DNA of 54,200 bases from Sulfurimonas sp. (lineage in GTDB: Bacteria; Campylobacterota; Campylobacteria; Campylobacterales; Sulfurimonadaceae). The notes under the pieces are model-generated. The model had not been told where the DNA came from. It did no database searches and saw nothing but the letters and a program-made list of their open reading frames with translations. This document shows, one piece after another, positions 25,897 to 34,079 of the stretch. The DNA lies in contig NZ_JAQVKP010000015.1 of the NCBI RefSeq assembly GCF_028694605.1, forward strand, positions 1-54,200, written 5' to 3'. Position 1 is the first letter of the stretch, and the number at the start of each line of letters is the position of its first letter. Made by a program: the position numbers and the translations under genes.

Positions 25897-26256
25897 TTAA
25901 AGGGATGTAGCTAAAACTTTTTCCAGCTCCGTCATGTCTATAGGCTTAGAGATGTAACGGCTAAATCCTGCCATCAATATTTTTTCTCTGTCGCCCTGTA
26001 CGGCAAAAGCCGTCACTGCAATAACGGGAGTTTGCATTTTTAGCTCCTCTCTTATCTTTTTAATGAGCTCGTATCCGTCCATCACCGGCATATTGATATC
26101 GCTGAGTATGAGGTTGAAGAAGTCATTTTTTAGTATTTCATACGCCTCTTGCCCATTGTTGGCGATTGTCACTTTTGCGTCGGGACGCAATATTTTTATC
26201 ATCTCTTCAAGCACCATAATATTAAATGCTTCATCCTCTACAAGCAAAAATCTCAT
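25897..26256 (-). CDS. single-domain response regulator
   Basis: A 119-residue receiver domain without output domain. The acidic pocket (Glu7, Asp8), phospho-acceptor Asp53 in LILSDINMPVMDG, conserved Thr in AVTAF and Lys in YISKPID are all present. It overlaps the REC-HD-GYP gene by 4 nt and precedes the NIT-PAS kinase by 13 nt. It probably shuttles phosphate between the two kinases and the HD-GYP protein. Confidence 0.92.
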   Translation of the reverse strand: MRFLLVEDEAFNIMVLEEMIKILRPDAKVTIANNGQEAYEILKNDFFNLILSDINMPVMDGYELIKKIREELKMQTPVIAVTAFAVQGDREKILMAGFSRYISKPIDMTELEKVLATSL

Positions 26257-27356
26257 CTATACTCCTCAAGCAGGCTTATCATATGCGGTATCTCATCTTC
26301 GTCACAAAATTGCTCTTTGATTTTTAAAAACTCAGGAATGTTTTCAATAAACAAATCTAGCAGCGCGGGATCAAAATGGGTGCCTCTTTCGCTCTGCATG
26401 ATAGAGAGCGTCTTATCAAGTCCAAAAGCATCTTTGTAAACCCTCTTTGAGGAGAGTGCATCAAAAACATCCGCTATGGCGACTATCTTTGCAAACAGGT
26501 GTATCTCATTCCCTTTAAGTGCGCTTGGATAGCCGGTGCCGTTATACTTTTCATGATGTTGCAAGGCGATAATGCGTCCCGCCTCTATGACTGGGTAATT
26601 TTCGCTCTTGCTCAACATAAGAGCGCCTATTTTGGTATGCTCTTGCATCATTTTAAATTCACTCGCCTCAAGCTTGCCATGTTTAAGAAGTACCGCATCA
26701 GGGATGCCTATTTTGCCGATATCATGGAGCGGTGAAGCGTATAAGAGCAGTTGTTCATCTTCGCTGCTCACACCGAAAAGACGACCCAAAAGTGCCGAAT
26801 AGTGGCTTACTCTTTTTATATGCATACCGGTTTCAAGATCTCGGTATTCGCTTGCAAGACCAAGCCTTAGTGAGATTTCATACTCTGTCTCTTTGGCAAG
26901 TTTGAGTGCTTCGTTAAGCTCGGATGTTCTTTGAAGAACGGCTTTTTCGAGATTTGCATTGAGTGCTTCGAGCTCCAACTGCGTTTTATAGAGAGTAGTA
27001 GAGTTAAGTGTGCGGAGTTTAAGCTCTTTTGTATCCACCGGTTTTGCTAAAAAATCATTAGCTCCAAGCTCAAGTGCTTTGTGTCTTTCTTCGCTATTTG
27101 CAGTGATGATAATTACGGGAATTTTTGAAAAAACGCTATCTTTTTTTAGTATCTCAAGAAGTTCAAGACCGTTCATAACAGGCATTCTTATATCCAAAAG
27201 GATGACATGAGCGTCAATCTGGGGCAGTTTTTCAAGTGCGTCACGCCCGTTCATTGCCTTTATAATATTTACATTTGCCATATCCATAAAAGTAAGCTCA
27301 ATGAGATCGAGATTAAACGGCTCATCATCAACAGCGAGTATATTTATTGTATTCAC
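26253..27356 (-). CDS. response regulator with HD-GYP cyclic-di-GMP phosphodiesterase output
   Basis: A 367-residue soluble protein with an N-terminal receiver (phospho-acceptor Asp55 in VILLDIRMPVMNG, Lys in FLAKPVD), a coiled-coil linker and a C-terminal HD-GYP domain. The active site is complete: HDIGK (His211, Asp212) and HHEKYNGTGYP with GYP at 275-277. HD-GYP enzymes hydrolyse c-di-GMP. I choose the GTG at 27,356 (product MNTINILAVDDE), preceded by GGGAAG, over the GTG ten codons upstream. It is the first gene of the signalling operon and is divergent from mnmG, about 120 nt apart. Confidence 0.9.
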   Translation of the reverse strand: MNTINILAVDDEPFNLDLIELTFMDMANVNIIKAMNGRDALEKLPQIDAHVILLDIRMPVMNGLELLEILKKDSVFSKIPVIIITANSEERHKALELGANDFLAKPVDTKELKLRTLNSTTLYKTQLELEALNANLEKAVLQRTSELNEALKLAKETEYEISLRLGLASEYRDLETGMHIKRVSHYSALLGRLFGVSSEDEQLLLYASPLHDIGKIGIPDAVLLKHGKLEASEFKMMQEHTKIGALMLSKSENYPVIEAGRIIALQHHEKYNGTGYPSALKGNEIHLFAKIVAIADVFDALSSKRVYKDAFGLDKTLSIMQSERGTHFDPALLDLFIENIPEFLKIKEQFCDEDEIPHMISLLEEYR

Positions 27357-27446
27357 TTGCAGTCTTCCCTTGGTGATTATTTGCACCCATTGTAATTAAT
27401 TTTATATTAATTTCTTATCAAGCAATGTTATTTTATAAGTAATGGA

Positions 27447-27452
27447 TATAAT
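27447..27452 (+). promoter_or_regulatory. probable -10 element of mnmG
   Basis: A perfect TATAAT lies 24 nt before the mnmG ATG in the AT-rich divergent spacer. No good -35 is visible at 17 nt, but the upstream sequence is T-rich. The position fits a short leader beginning near 27,459. Confidence 0.55.
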
Positions 27453-27476
27453 TTCAAAAACTATGATGGAAAAGAT

Positions 27477-29351
27477 ATGAATTATGATGTAATAGTAATC
27501 GGCGGCGGTCACGCAGGTGTAGAAGCTTCTCTCTCATGTGCAAGGATGGGCAACAAAACTCTGCTCGTCTCCATGCTAGCCGAAAATGTAGGCGCAACAA
27601 GCTGTAATCCTGCAATCGGCGGTTTGGCAAAGGGACATTTGGTCAGAGAAATTGACGCACTGGGCGGAGAGATGGCTCTTATCACAGATGCGGCGGGGAT
27701 TCAGTTTCGTATCCTAAATGAAACCAAAGGACCGGCCGTGCGTGGAAGCCGTGCGCAGATAGACATGGACAGATACCGTGTCATCGCCAGAAACACCATT
27801 CTCACTACTCCAAACCTTGATTTGGTTCAGGAGATGGCAGAGTCGCTCATCGTGGAAGACGGCGAAGTAAAGGGCGTAAAAAGCAACCTTTTAAATGAGT
27901 ACAGAGCCAAAAAAGTCATTATAACCAGCGGTACATTTTTGCGTGGCGTTATCCATGTCGGCGAGATAAAGCAAGTCGGCGGACGCTTTGGCGAACAGAG
28001 CAGCGAGGGTCTAAGCCACTCGCTTAGAGCATGCGGCTTTGAGATGGGAAGACTAAAAACAGGTACATGCGCCAGAATCGATGCAACCTCTATCGACTTT
28101 TCAGTTATGGAACGTCAAGACGGCGATGCCACTCCAAGCCCTTTTAGTTTTCGCACCGACCGTGAAGAGTTTAGAAAAACCAAAAAGCAAGTCCCATGTT
28201 ACATCGCCTACACAAACGAGACAACCCACAATATCATAGAGAGCAACTTCTACCGTGCACCGCTTTTTACAGGGCAAATTGAGGGAACAGGACCTCGTTA
28301 CTGCCCAAGTATTGAGGATAAAATCAACCGTTTTCGTGACAAAGAACGACATCACCTCTTCATAGAGCCGCAAACTTTTGAAAGCACAGAGTGCTATATC
28401 AACGGCATGAGTACCTCGCTTCCTCCCGATGTTCAACAGCAGATGATTCGCTCCGTAAAGGGAATGGAAAATGCCAAAATCGTGCGTTACGGCTATGCTA
28501 TCGAGTATGATTTCGTTGACCCCAGAGAACTCAAACACTCGCTAGAGACCAAAAAAATCAAAGGTCTTTATCTGGCAGGACAGATTAACGGCACGACAGG
28601 CTACGAAGAAGCAGCCGCTCAAGGGCTTATGGCAGGTATCAACGCATCACTGAGCATCCAAAACAAAGAGCCGCTGGTTTTACGCAGAGATGAGGCATAC
28701 ATCGGTGTTCTTATAGATGATTTGGTAACCAAAGGGACAAAAGAGCCATACCGCATGTTTACGTCCCGTGCCGAATACAGACTTCTTTTGCGAGAAGAGT
28801 CTGCCGATGTGCGCTTAAGCGGTTACGGACATGCCATAGGGCTGATTGATGATGCTCTTTATGAGAGTGTCAAGGCGAAAAAAGAGCAGATAGAAGAGGG
28901 ACTTCAACTTCTCCAAGAAAAAATCTTCACGCCAAACAAAGAGTTTTTGGCATTTTTAGAGAGTATCGGAGAAGATAAGATTAGTGATTCACTCACTGCA
29001 CAGCAGCTTGTTTCACGCAAAAGCGTAGATGTCGCAAAAATGGTACGTATCGCTCCGGAACTAAACGGACTTGACCCATACATCCTTGAAGAGATTTTAG
29101 TAGAGGCAAAGTACGCCCGCTATGTACAAAAACAGAGCGAAGAGATAGAGAAGATGAAGAAGTATCTCAAAGTCTCCATTCCGCAGGATTTTGATTTTAA
29201 AAATATCAGCGGACTAAGCAAAGAGATAGTAGAAAAACTTGAAAAGTTCAACCCCCCAACCCTACAAGCAGCATCCCAAATAAGCGGCATAACACCCGCA
29301 GCGATAGAGATTTTGCATATCTACATCAAAATAGAGCAGAGAAAAAAATGA
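27477..29351 (+). CDS. mnmG: tRNA uridine-5-carboxymethylaminomethyl modification enzyme MnmG (GidA)
   Basis: With MnmE, MnmG uses FAD, NADH and methylene-tetrahydrofolate to install the (carboxymethyl)aminomethyl group on wobble U34. The 624-residue length is normal. The N-terminal FAD motif is [10 protein letters not shown] (9-18), followed by [25 protein letters not shown] and the redox-active region with [10 protein letters not shown] second signature, [17 protein letters not shown], is intact, and the C-terminal helical MnmE-binding part is complete. It overlaps the next gene by 4 nt. MnmD, which acts later on the same wobble base, is encoded at 16.1 kb. Confidence 0.97.
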   Translation: MNYDVIVIGGGHAGVEASLSCARMGNKTLLVSMLAENVGATSCNPAIGGLAKGHLVREIDALGGEMALITDAAGIQFRILNETKGPAVRGSRAQIDMDRYRVIARNTILTTPNLDLVQEMAESLIVEDGEVKGVKSNLLNEYRAKKVIITSGTFLRGVIHVGEIKQVGGRFGEQSSEGLSHSLRACGFEMGRLKTGTCARIDATSIDFSVMERQDGDATPSPFSFRTDREEFRKTKKQVPCYIAYTNETTHNIIESNFYRAPLFTGQIEGTGPRYCPSIEDKINRFRDKERHHLFIEPQTFESTECYINGMSTSLPPDVQQQMIRSVKGMENAKIVRYGYAIEYDFVDPRELKHSLETKKIKGLYLAGQINGTTGYEEAAAQGLMAGINASLSIQNKEPLVLRRDEAYIGVLIDDLVTKGTKEPYRMFTSRAEYRLLLREESADVRLSGYGHAIGLIDDALYESVKAKKEQIEEGLQLLQEKIFTPNKEFLAFLESIGEDKISDSLTAQQLVSRKSVDVAKMVRIAPELNGLDPYILEEILVEAKYARYVQKQSEEIEKMKKYLKVSIPQDFDFKNISGLSKEIVEKLEKFNPPTLQAASQISGITPAAIEILHIYIKIEQRKK

Positions 29352-30214
29352 GACTTTTTTACTACGTTCACACGGGGCACCGCATCGGGTTAAACAGGTT
29401 TCGCCGTGCTTGTACCATCATTCGTGCTCTTGGGGATGTTGACATCACGCTTTTATGCTCCGATTTTCGCATAGCAAATGAGGCACGCCACTTTGGAGTT
29501 TCCAAAGCCGTAGGTGTTGATGTTGTTCAAAATATCCCAAAGATAGCCAACCACGGAGACAAAATGATTTTTGACTCCGATGAGGCAAACCCCATTATGC
29601 TTGAAGATATGCGTAACTACTTTTCTACTTTTATCCGCATAACCGATACAAAAGATGACATAAAAGCAGCGGGCGAGTTTCTTATCTCGCCATATTTAAG
29701 CGGCGAGGGGATTTGTAACGGAGTTGCAGTAGATGAGCGCTATTTTGAAGAAAAAGCCAAAACCATTGACATCGCCTACTTCTTTGGAGATGATGATTAT
29801 GAAAAAGATTTAGAGAAAAATCTTGATTTCGTAGCAGACCTAAATCCACATTTGCAGCTTGGATTTTACTACTTTTTAGACTATGAGGAGATGCTGCGTA
29901 AAAAATTCACACATCATCATGAGTTTGAAGATTATGACGATGTGATTCAAAAGAGCAAAATCCTCATCACCGCATCGCCACAAGCCGCCTTAGAGTCCCT
30001 CGCAGCAGGCGCAAAACCCATATATGTGCAAAGAGAAGACCATTCGGTTGACTATATATCACTTTTTGAGAGCTTGCACATTCCTATTGTTTTTCATTAT
30101 GAAAAAGAGATGCTTATGGGTATCATAAGAGACATCAATAATATAAACTATTTCAAAACGGAACACTCTACCCAAAAAATTGCAAATTTCTTAAAAGAAA
30201 CCTTAAATTTATAA
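29348..30214 (+). CDS. glycosyltransferase-like hypothetical protein
   Basis: I do not recognise a named family. The 288-residue protein has the look of a GT-B fold such as PseG or MurG relatives. It opens with [19 protein letters not shown], in which the GHR/GLNR segment resembles the N-terminal glycine loop. Near residues 215-235 it has [22 protein letters not shown], like the nucleotide-sugar site of such enzymes. No signal peptide or membrane segment is seen. It starts in an ATGA overlap with mnmG and ends 61 nt before petA. A sugar transfer or hydrolysis role is a guess. Confidence 0.7.
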   Translation: MRLFYYVHTGHRIGLNRFRRACTIIRALGDVDITLLCSDFRIANEARHFGVSKAVGVDVVQNIPKIANHGDKMIFDSDEANPIMLEDMRNYFSTFIRITDTKDDIKAAGEFLISPYLSGEGICNGVAVDERYFEEKAKTIDIAYFFGDDDYEKDLEKNLDFVADLNPHLQLGFYYFLDYEEMLRKKFTHHHEFEDYDDVIQKSKILITASPQAALESLAAGAKPIYVQREDHSVDYISLFESLHIPIVFHYEKEMLMGIIRDINNINYFKTEHSTQKIANFLKETLNL

Positions 30215-30235
30215 TTAATTAAAACTATTTTAGTA

Positions 30236-30241
30236 TATAAT
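30236..30241 (+). promoter_or_regulatory. probable -10 element of petABC
   Basis: TATAAT lies 35 nt upstream of the petA ATG in the 61-nt spacer. The preceding 20 nt are A/T only with no consensus -35. GGGAAAGAGAG ahead of the ATG can serve as the ribosome site. Confidence 0.55.
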
Positions 30242-30275
30242 CAGCCTTTAATTTTAAGGGAAAGAGAGCAAACAC

Positions 30276-30800
30276 ATGCATAACAGTAGCCGTAGAGGTT
30301 TCATGGGTAAAGCATTTGGTGCCGTAGCAGGTGTCGGTGCCGTTGGGTCATTGGTTGCAATGAAGAAGACTTGGGATCCGCTTCCAAGCGTTAAAGCTGC
30401 CGGTTTCACAACTCTTGATATGTCAATATACAAAGAGGGTGAGATAATAACAGAAAAATGGAGAGGGAAGCCAATTTTCGTTCTAAGAAAAACAGCAGCG
30501 ATGGTTGCTAAACAGACAGAATCACAAAAAGCAAGAGATGTCGTTGTCGGTGATGCACACTACATGCTAGCGATTGGTCTATGTACACACTTAGGATGTA
30601 TTCCTGCATACATTCCTGCAGAAGAGTCATTCCTATGTGCATGTCACGGCGGTCAGTTTAACTGGGCGGGTGAAGTTACAAAAGTTCCACCACCGCGCGG
30701 ATTCGATATTCCTCCATTCAAAATCGATGGAACAAAGGTTATCTTAGGCGAAGTCGGTCCGGAATATCAAAAAATGAAAGATAGCGGCGTAACGCTGTAA
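30276..30800 (+). CDS. petA: ubiquinol/menaquinol-cytochrome c reductase Rieske subunit
   Basis: The Rieske iron-sulfur protein takes electrons from quinol in the bc1 complex. The 174-residue protein starts with a twin-arginine signal (SSRRGFMGKAFG) whose hydrophobic stretch, residues 12-29, stays as the membrane anchor. The cluster motifs are CTHLGC (Cys103, His105, Cys108) and CACHGG (Cys121, Cys123, His124): two Cys and two His ligands plus the stabilising disulfide pair. It leads the petABC operon, 13 nt before petB. Confidence 0.95.
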   Translation: MHNSSRRGFMGKAFGAVAGVGAVGSLVAMKKTWDPLPSVKAAGFTTLDMSIYKEGEIITEKWRGKPIFVLRKTAAMVAKQTESQKARDVVVGDAHYMLAIGLCTHLGCIPAYIPAEESFLCACHGGQFNWAGEVTKVPPPRGFDIPPFKIDGTKVILGEVGPEYQKMKDSGVTL

Positions 30801-30813
30801 AGGAGGGGATTAA

Positions 30814-32028
30814 ATGGCACATTTTACAAAAGCAACAAGTGTTAAAGATTGGTTAAACCAGCGTTTGGCAATTGAAACAGTTGAAAAAGTTATGGCATCT
30901 GAGTATTGGATTCCAAAAAACATTAACTTCTTGTGGGCGATGGGTATGGTTCTTGCAATCACATTCTCACTACTTTTAGTTTCAGGTATCTTCTTGTTGA
31001 TGTACTATCAACCGGATGTTAAAGATGCGTTTTACAGCGTAAACTACACTATTATGAGAGATGTTGACTATGGTTGGTTGTGGAGACATATCCACGGTGT
31101 TGCTGCGTCGGTTGTTTTCTTGATTATCTATATCCACATGTTTACAGGTATCTACTACGGTTCTTATAAAAAAGGTCGTGAGATGATTTGGGTTTCAGGT
31201 ATGCTTCTATTTGTTACGTTCTCTGCTGAGGCATTCTCAGGTTATATGCTTCCATGGGGACAAATGAGCTACTGGGCAGGTATGGTTATTACTAACATCT
31301 TCAGCCTTGGCGGATTACATTTGGATGGTTTGGTTGAGTGGATTAGAGGGGATTATGTTCCGGCTCAAGCGTTCTTAACTCGTTTCTTTATGTTACACGT
31401 TCTTTTACTTCCATTAGCGATTATGGGACTTATCGGTCTTCACTTTGCGGCACTTCGTATTCCTCACGTTAACAACCAAGACGGTGAAGAGATTGACTTT
31501 GAAGCTGAATCTAAAAAATACCTTGCAGGCGATACTGCCGGTTCAAAAGTTATCCGTTTCGCTAACGACTTTATGAGTAAAGATTTGATGGTTGTAGGAT
31601 TCTTCCTTATCTTCTTCTTCTACCTTGTATTCTTCCAGTACGGTTTTGCACTTGACCCGGTTAACTTTGACCCGGCTGATGGTTTAAAAACTCCGGCACA
31701 CATCTACCCTGAGTGGTACTTCTTGTGGTCTTATGAGATTTTACGTCCGTTCTCTGTAAATATCGGTCTTGTAGCTTTTGGTTTTGCACAAGTTATCTTT
31801 GTTCTTTTACCATGGTTAGACAGAAGTCCAAATGCAGTTCCTGCAAGCCGTCGTGGTATGTTCAAAGTTTGGTTCTGGGTACTTCTTGTCGATATGATTG
31901 TACTGACAGCTATGGGTAAATTACCACCGGAAGGTATCTTTAGTACTATTGGTTTAGTTGCTGCACTACTATTTATTGTATTGTGGATAGCTCTTCCATT
32001 TATAACGAAAAACGAAAAAAAAGCGTAA
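30814..32028 (+). CDS. petB: cytochrome b subunit of the bc1 complex
   Basis: Full-length (404-residue) cytochrome b with eight or nine membrane helices. It carries the haem-binding histidine pairs (WRHIHGVAASVVFLIIYIHM and FFMLHVLLLPLAIMGLIGLH). The quinol-oxidation PEWYF motif stands in the second half (PEWYFLWSYEILRPF). It is encoded between the Rieske and di-haem cytochrome c genes with strong ribosome sites (AGGAGG before the ATG). Together they form the quinol:cytochrome c reductase of the inner membrane. Confidence 0.96.
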   Translation: MAHFTKATSVKDWLNQRLAIETVEKVMASEYWIPKNINFLWAMGMVLAITFSLLLVSGIFLLMYYQPDVKDAFYSVNYTIMRDVDYGWLWRHIHGVAASVVFLIIYIHMFTGIYYGSYKKGREMIWVSGMLLFVTFSAEAFSGYMLPWGQMSYWAGMVITNIFSLGGLHLDGLVEWIRGDYVPAQAFLTRFFMLHVLLLPLAIMGLIGLHFAALRIPHVNNQDGEEIDFEAESKKYLAGDTAGSKVIRFANDFMSKDLMVVGFFLIFFFYLVFFQYGFALDPVNFDPADGLKTPAHIYPEWYFLWSYEILRPFSVNIGLVAFGFAQVIFVLLPWLDRSPNAVPASRRGMFKVWFWVLLVDMIVLTAMGKLPPEGIFSTIGLVAALLFIVLWIALPFITKNEKKA

Positions 32029-32038
32029 GGAGAATAGG

Positions 32039-32986
32039 ATGAAAAATAAAGAACCTTTGATTCTGGTTGTTGTTGTTGCTTTTACTCTTCTAACGTATTG
32101 GTTAGTTGAGCCGTATGCACACTCGGTTATGCACAAACATGTAGAGAGCCAAAACTTTGCTTATGCAGATTTGAAGCCTCTTACAAAAACTGGCAATGCT
32201 GCGGCAGGTAAAGATTTAGTTATGGGTGCTGCTGCTTGTACAGGATGTCACTCAATCGAAAAAGCCGGCATGCCATCTGCAATGGATGCAGTTTCTGCTG
32301 CTGCAAGCTATGGTGTTAATCCACCGGATTTGAGCAATGCAGGTGCTATTTACGATGCTAAGTTTTTGGCTGATGTTATCGTAAACCCTGCTCACGCACT
32401 TAAAGTAGAGCATAAGTTTGATGCTTCTAAAGGTAAGATGCACCCAATGGCTCCATTTGCAGGTGCAGGCGGAGAGCTTGAGCAAGAAGTTGCAGACATG
32501 GTTGCGTACTTACAGTCTATCGCTGTAAAACCAGACCAAGTTACACCTAAAATGGCGTATGAAAATGCGTGTGGTAGATGTCACTCTGTTTCTTATGAGA
32601 AGTGGACACAAATCGGTGAAAAACCTGCATTCAAATTTGAAAAGGACTCTTTGGCATTTGACATCAAAGTGTTAGAGTACCAAGAATCTTTGACAAAATA
32701 TATGGGTAAACTACCACCTGATTTATCTATGTATATCCGTTCTCGTGGTGAGCACTTCATCAGCACATTTATTGAAAACCCTCAAGCGCACCTTGAAGGA
32801 ACTGCAATGCCTCGTGTCGGTGTAACTGCTGATGCTGCTCATAAAGTTATCGAGTATCTTGAAGATGCAGGCGATACAAAGAGACATGAGAGAGCATCTG
32901 TCGGCAAGATGGTGCTAATCTTCTCTGTAGTATTTGCAATCTTTGCTCTTCTATGGAAAAAACAAGTTTGGAAAAACTTACACTAA
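32039..32986 (+). CDS. petC: di-haem cytochrome c subunit of the bc1 complex
   Basis: A 315-residue membrane-anchored cytochrome c. It has an N-terminal hydrophobic segment (residues 6-23), two haem c sites CTGCH (67-71) and CGRCH (178-182) in two class I-like domains, and a C-terminal membrane helix (about 287-306) ending in a basic tail. A two-haem cytochrome in place of classical c1 is known from Campylobacterota bc1 complexes and is consistent with electron transfer to cbb3 oxidase or nitrate/sulfur enzymes. It is the last gene of petABC and is followed by a hairpin at 33,003-33,018. Confidence 0.93.
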   Translation: MKNKEPLILVVVVAFTLLTYWLVEPYAHSVMHKHVESQNFAYADLKPLTKTGNAAAGKDLVMGAAACTGCHSIEKAGMPSAMDAVSAAASYGVNPPDLSNAGAIYDAKFLADVIVNPAHALKVEHKFDASKGKMHPMAPFAGAGGELEQEVADMVAYLQSIAVKPDQVTPKMAYENACGRCHSVSYEKWTQIGEKPAFKFEKDSLAFDIKVLEYQESLTKYMGKLPPDLSMYIRSRGEHFISTFIENPQAHLEGTAMPRVGVTADAAHKVIEYLEDAGDTKRHERASVGKMVLIFSVVFAIFALLWKKQVWKNLH

Positions 32987-33002
32987 TTTTCCAAAAATAG
33001 CT

Positions 33003-33018
33003 TGCCTCTTTTGAGGCA
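33003..33018 (+). terminator. hairpin after petC
   Basis: TGCCTC-TTTT-GAGGCA forms a 6-bp stem 17 nt after the petC stop. No run of T follows, so it may be an mRNA-stabilising or weak terminator hairpin rather than a classical intrinsic terminator. Confidence 0.45.
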
Positions 33019-33101
33019 GGCTCTTCAACCTCTTAAAATCTACTATATTTTCTCTTTACCTTGACATAGATTATTTGTATATAGAATTGGATATCTAAAA
33101 A

Positions 33102-33275
33102 TAGACTTCTTTCATAACCTAAAGATTAGATTCCAAGTGACCGTAGGAAATACCCTTGCGGTACAAGCTTGCCAATGACGATATTTAGGTACATCCGTCA
33201 TCCTGAACAGTAATCTCGTCACCCTGAACTTGTACCGCAAGGGTATTTCCGTTGGTCATTTAGGGTCTAACACTA
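33102..33275. repeat. second copy of the dispersed repeat, with 22-bp inverted arms
   Basis: Positions 33,102-33,180 repeat the left 80 bp of the element at 16,909 with few changes (TAGACTTCTTxCATAACCT, then AGATTCCAAGTGACC). Within it, 33,146-33,167 and 33,229-33,250 are perfect 22-bp inverted repeats around a 61-bp loop, so a rearranged second unit in opposite orientation has been joined. The right terminal repeat seen at 17,036 is missing. It fills most of the 292-nt spacer between petC and the RDD gene. Confidence 0.7.
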
Positions 33276-33278
33276 ACC

Positions 33279-33764
33279 TTACTTCTTAACACCCACAACC
33301 AAAGTATGGCAAATCAAATCATGTAACGCTTTTTTGTCTCTTCTGTAAAAAGGAACAAAAAGCCCCAGAAGCGTAGCTGCCGTAAACAAGAAAAGCACAA
33401 AACGCAAAATCGCTCTTAAAAAGCTTATGGTTTCTCCGCTCTTATCATCCACCACTTTTATCTCATACGCCTTTTTCCCGGGTGTCTGCCCAAACCTGCT
33501 CACAAGAAACGCATAGATAACCCCATAAAGCGCAACCCCTGCAAACGGAGCGAGCTGTGAGGACTGAAACTCCTCTTTCCCACCCATGGCAACATAAGTG
33601 ATAACATAAAGTATGGGCGCGTAAATCATAAAGAGGTCTGTGATAAAAGCTTTAACCCTGTGGCTATAAGGAGCATAAACATAACGAGGCTTCTCTTTTG
33701 TCTGCTCTTTTTTTTGTCTGTTTTTAATGTTTCTAAATCTCATAATGTAATTGTACCAAATCAT
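33279..33764 (-). CDS. RDD-family membrane protein
   Basis: A 161-residue protein with a Lys/Arg-rich start and an RDD domain: the family Arg and Asp lie in SHRVKAFITDLFMIYAPIL. Three hydrophobic segments follow, with the GQTPGKKAYEIKVVD loop typical of the family between the second and third. RDD proteins are small inner-membrane proteins of mostly unknown transport function; some act as Na+ or Li+/H+ antiporters. It stands alone, facing away from the porin, with dispersed repeats on both sides. Confidence 0.88.
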   Translation of the reverse strand: MIWYNYIMRFRNIKNRQKKEQTKEKPRYVYAPYSHRVKAFITDLFMIYAPILYVITYVAMGGKEEFQSSQLAPFAGVALYGVIYAFLVSRFGQTPGKKAYEIKVVDDKSGETISFLRAILRFVLFLFTAATLLGLFVPFYRRDKKALHDLICHTLVVGVKK

Positions 33765-33767
33765 CCG

Positions 33768-33835
33768 TCATTTCAAACAAAACCAGTCATTCCAATCCCA
33801 ACCCCGTCATTCCAAGCTTGACTTGGAATCTCATT
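33768..33835. repeat. palindromic GTCATTCC repeat
   Basis: Three closely spaced copies of a GTCATTyC motif end in the hairpin ATTCCAAG-CTTGA-CTTGGAAT (33,809-33,829). The frame GTCA-stem-CTTGA-stem-TCT is the same as in the hairpin at 17,009-17,027, although the stem sequence differs. It is a short dispersed palindrome, probably of the same mobile class. Confidence 0.6.
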
Positions 33836-33991
33836 TTTTGGTTACAAAAGAATTACAACAACAAAAAAAACGCATTTTTAGTCCAATAAATAACAATCTG
33901 TTAATAAATCATTAACAAAACTCTGAATTTAAACTTACTTTAAAAATTACGAGTGTAGAATGCTTTCAGTCGTAATAAATCATATAACAAA

Positions 33992-34048
33992 AAGTGATAT
34001 TTAAGTGATAATTTTATCACATTACATATCACTTCTTTGTTAGGTGAT
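33992..34048. promoter_or_regulatory. nested GTGAT palindromes upstream of the porin gene
   Basis: Outer arms AAGTGATAT (33,992-34,000) and ATATCACTT (34,026-34,034) enclose inner arms GTGATAA (34,005-34,011) and TTATCAC (34,014-34,020); both pairs are exact. A fifth GTGAT lies at 34,044-34,048. Five GTGAT/ATCAC units within 57 bp just before a major porin gene suggest a multi-site operator for an unidentified dimeric regulator. Confidence 0.6.
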
Positions 34049-34079
34049 AAATTAAAGAGACAAAAAACAGGAGAGATAA

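Larger units (their letters stand above)
33765..34079. other. 315-bp intergenic region upstream of the porin
   Basis: No gene is seen here. The left third holds the palindromic repeat and must contain the RDD promoter. The middle is AT-rich with a possible -10 TAGAAT at 33,956-33,961. The right third (33,992-34,048) holds the nested GTGAT palindromes listed separately, followed by GGAGAG before the porin ATG. Confidence 0.6.
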
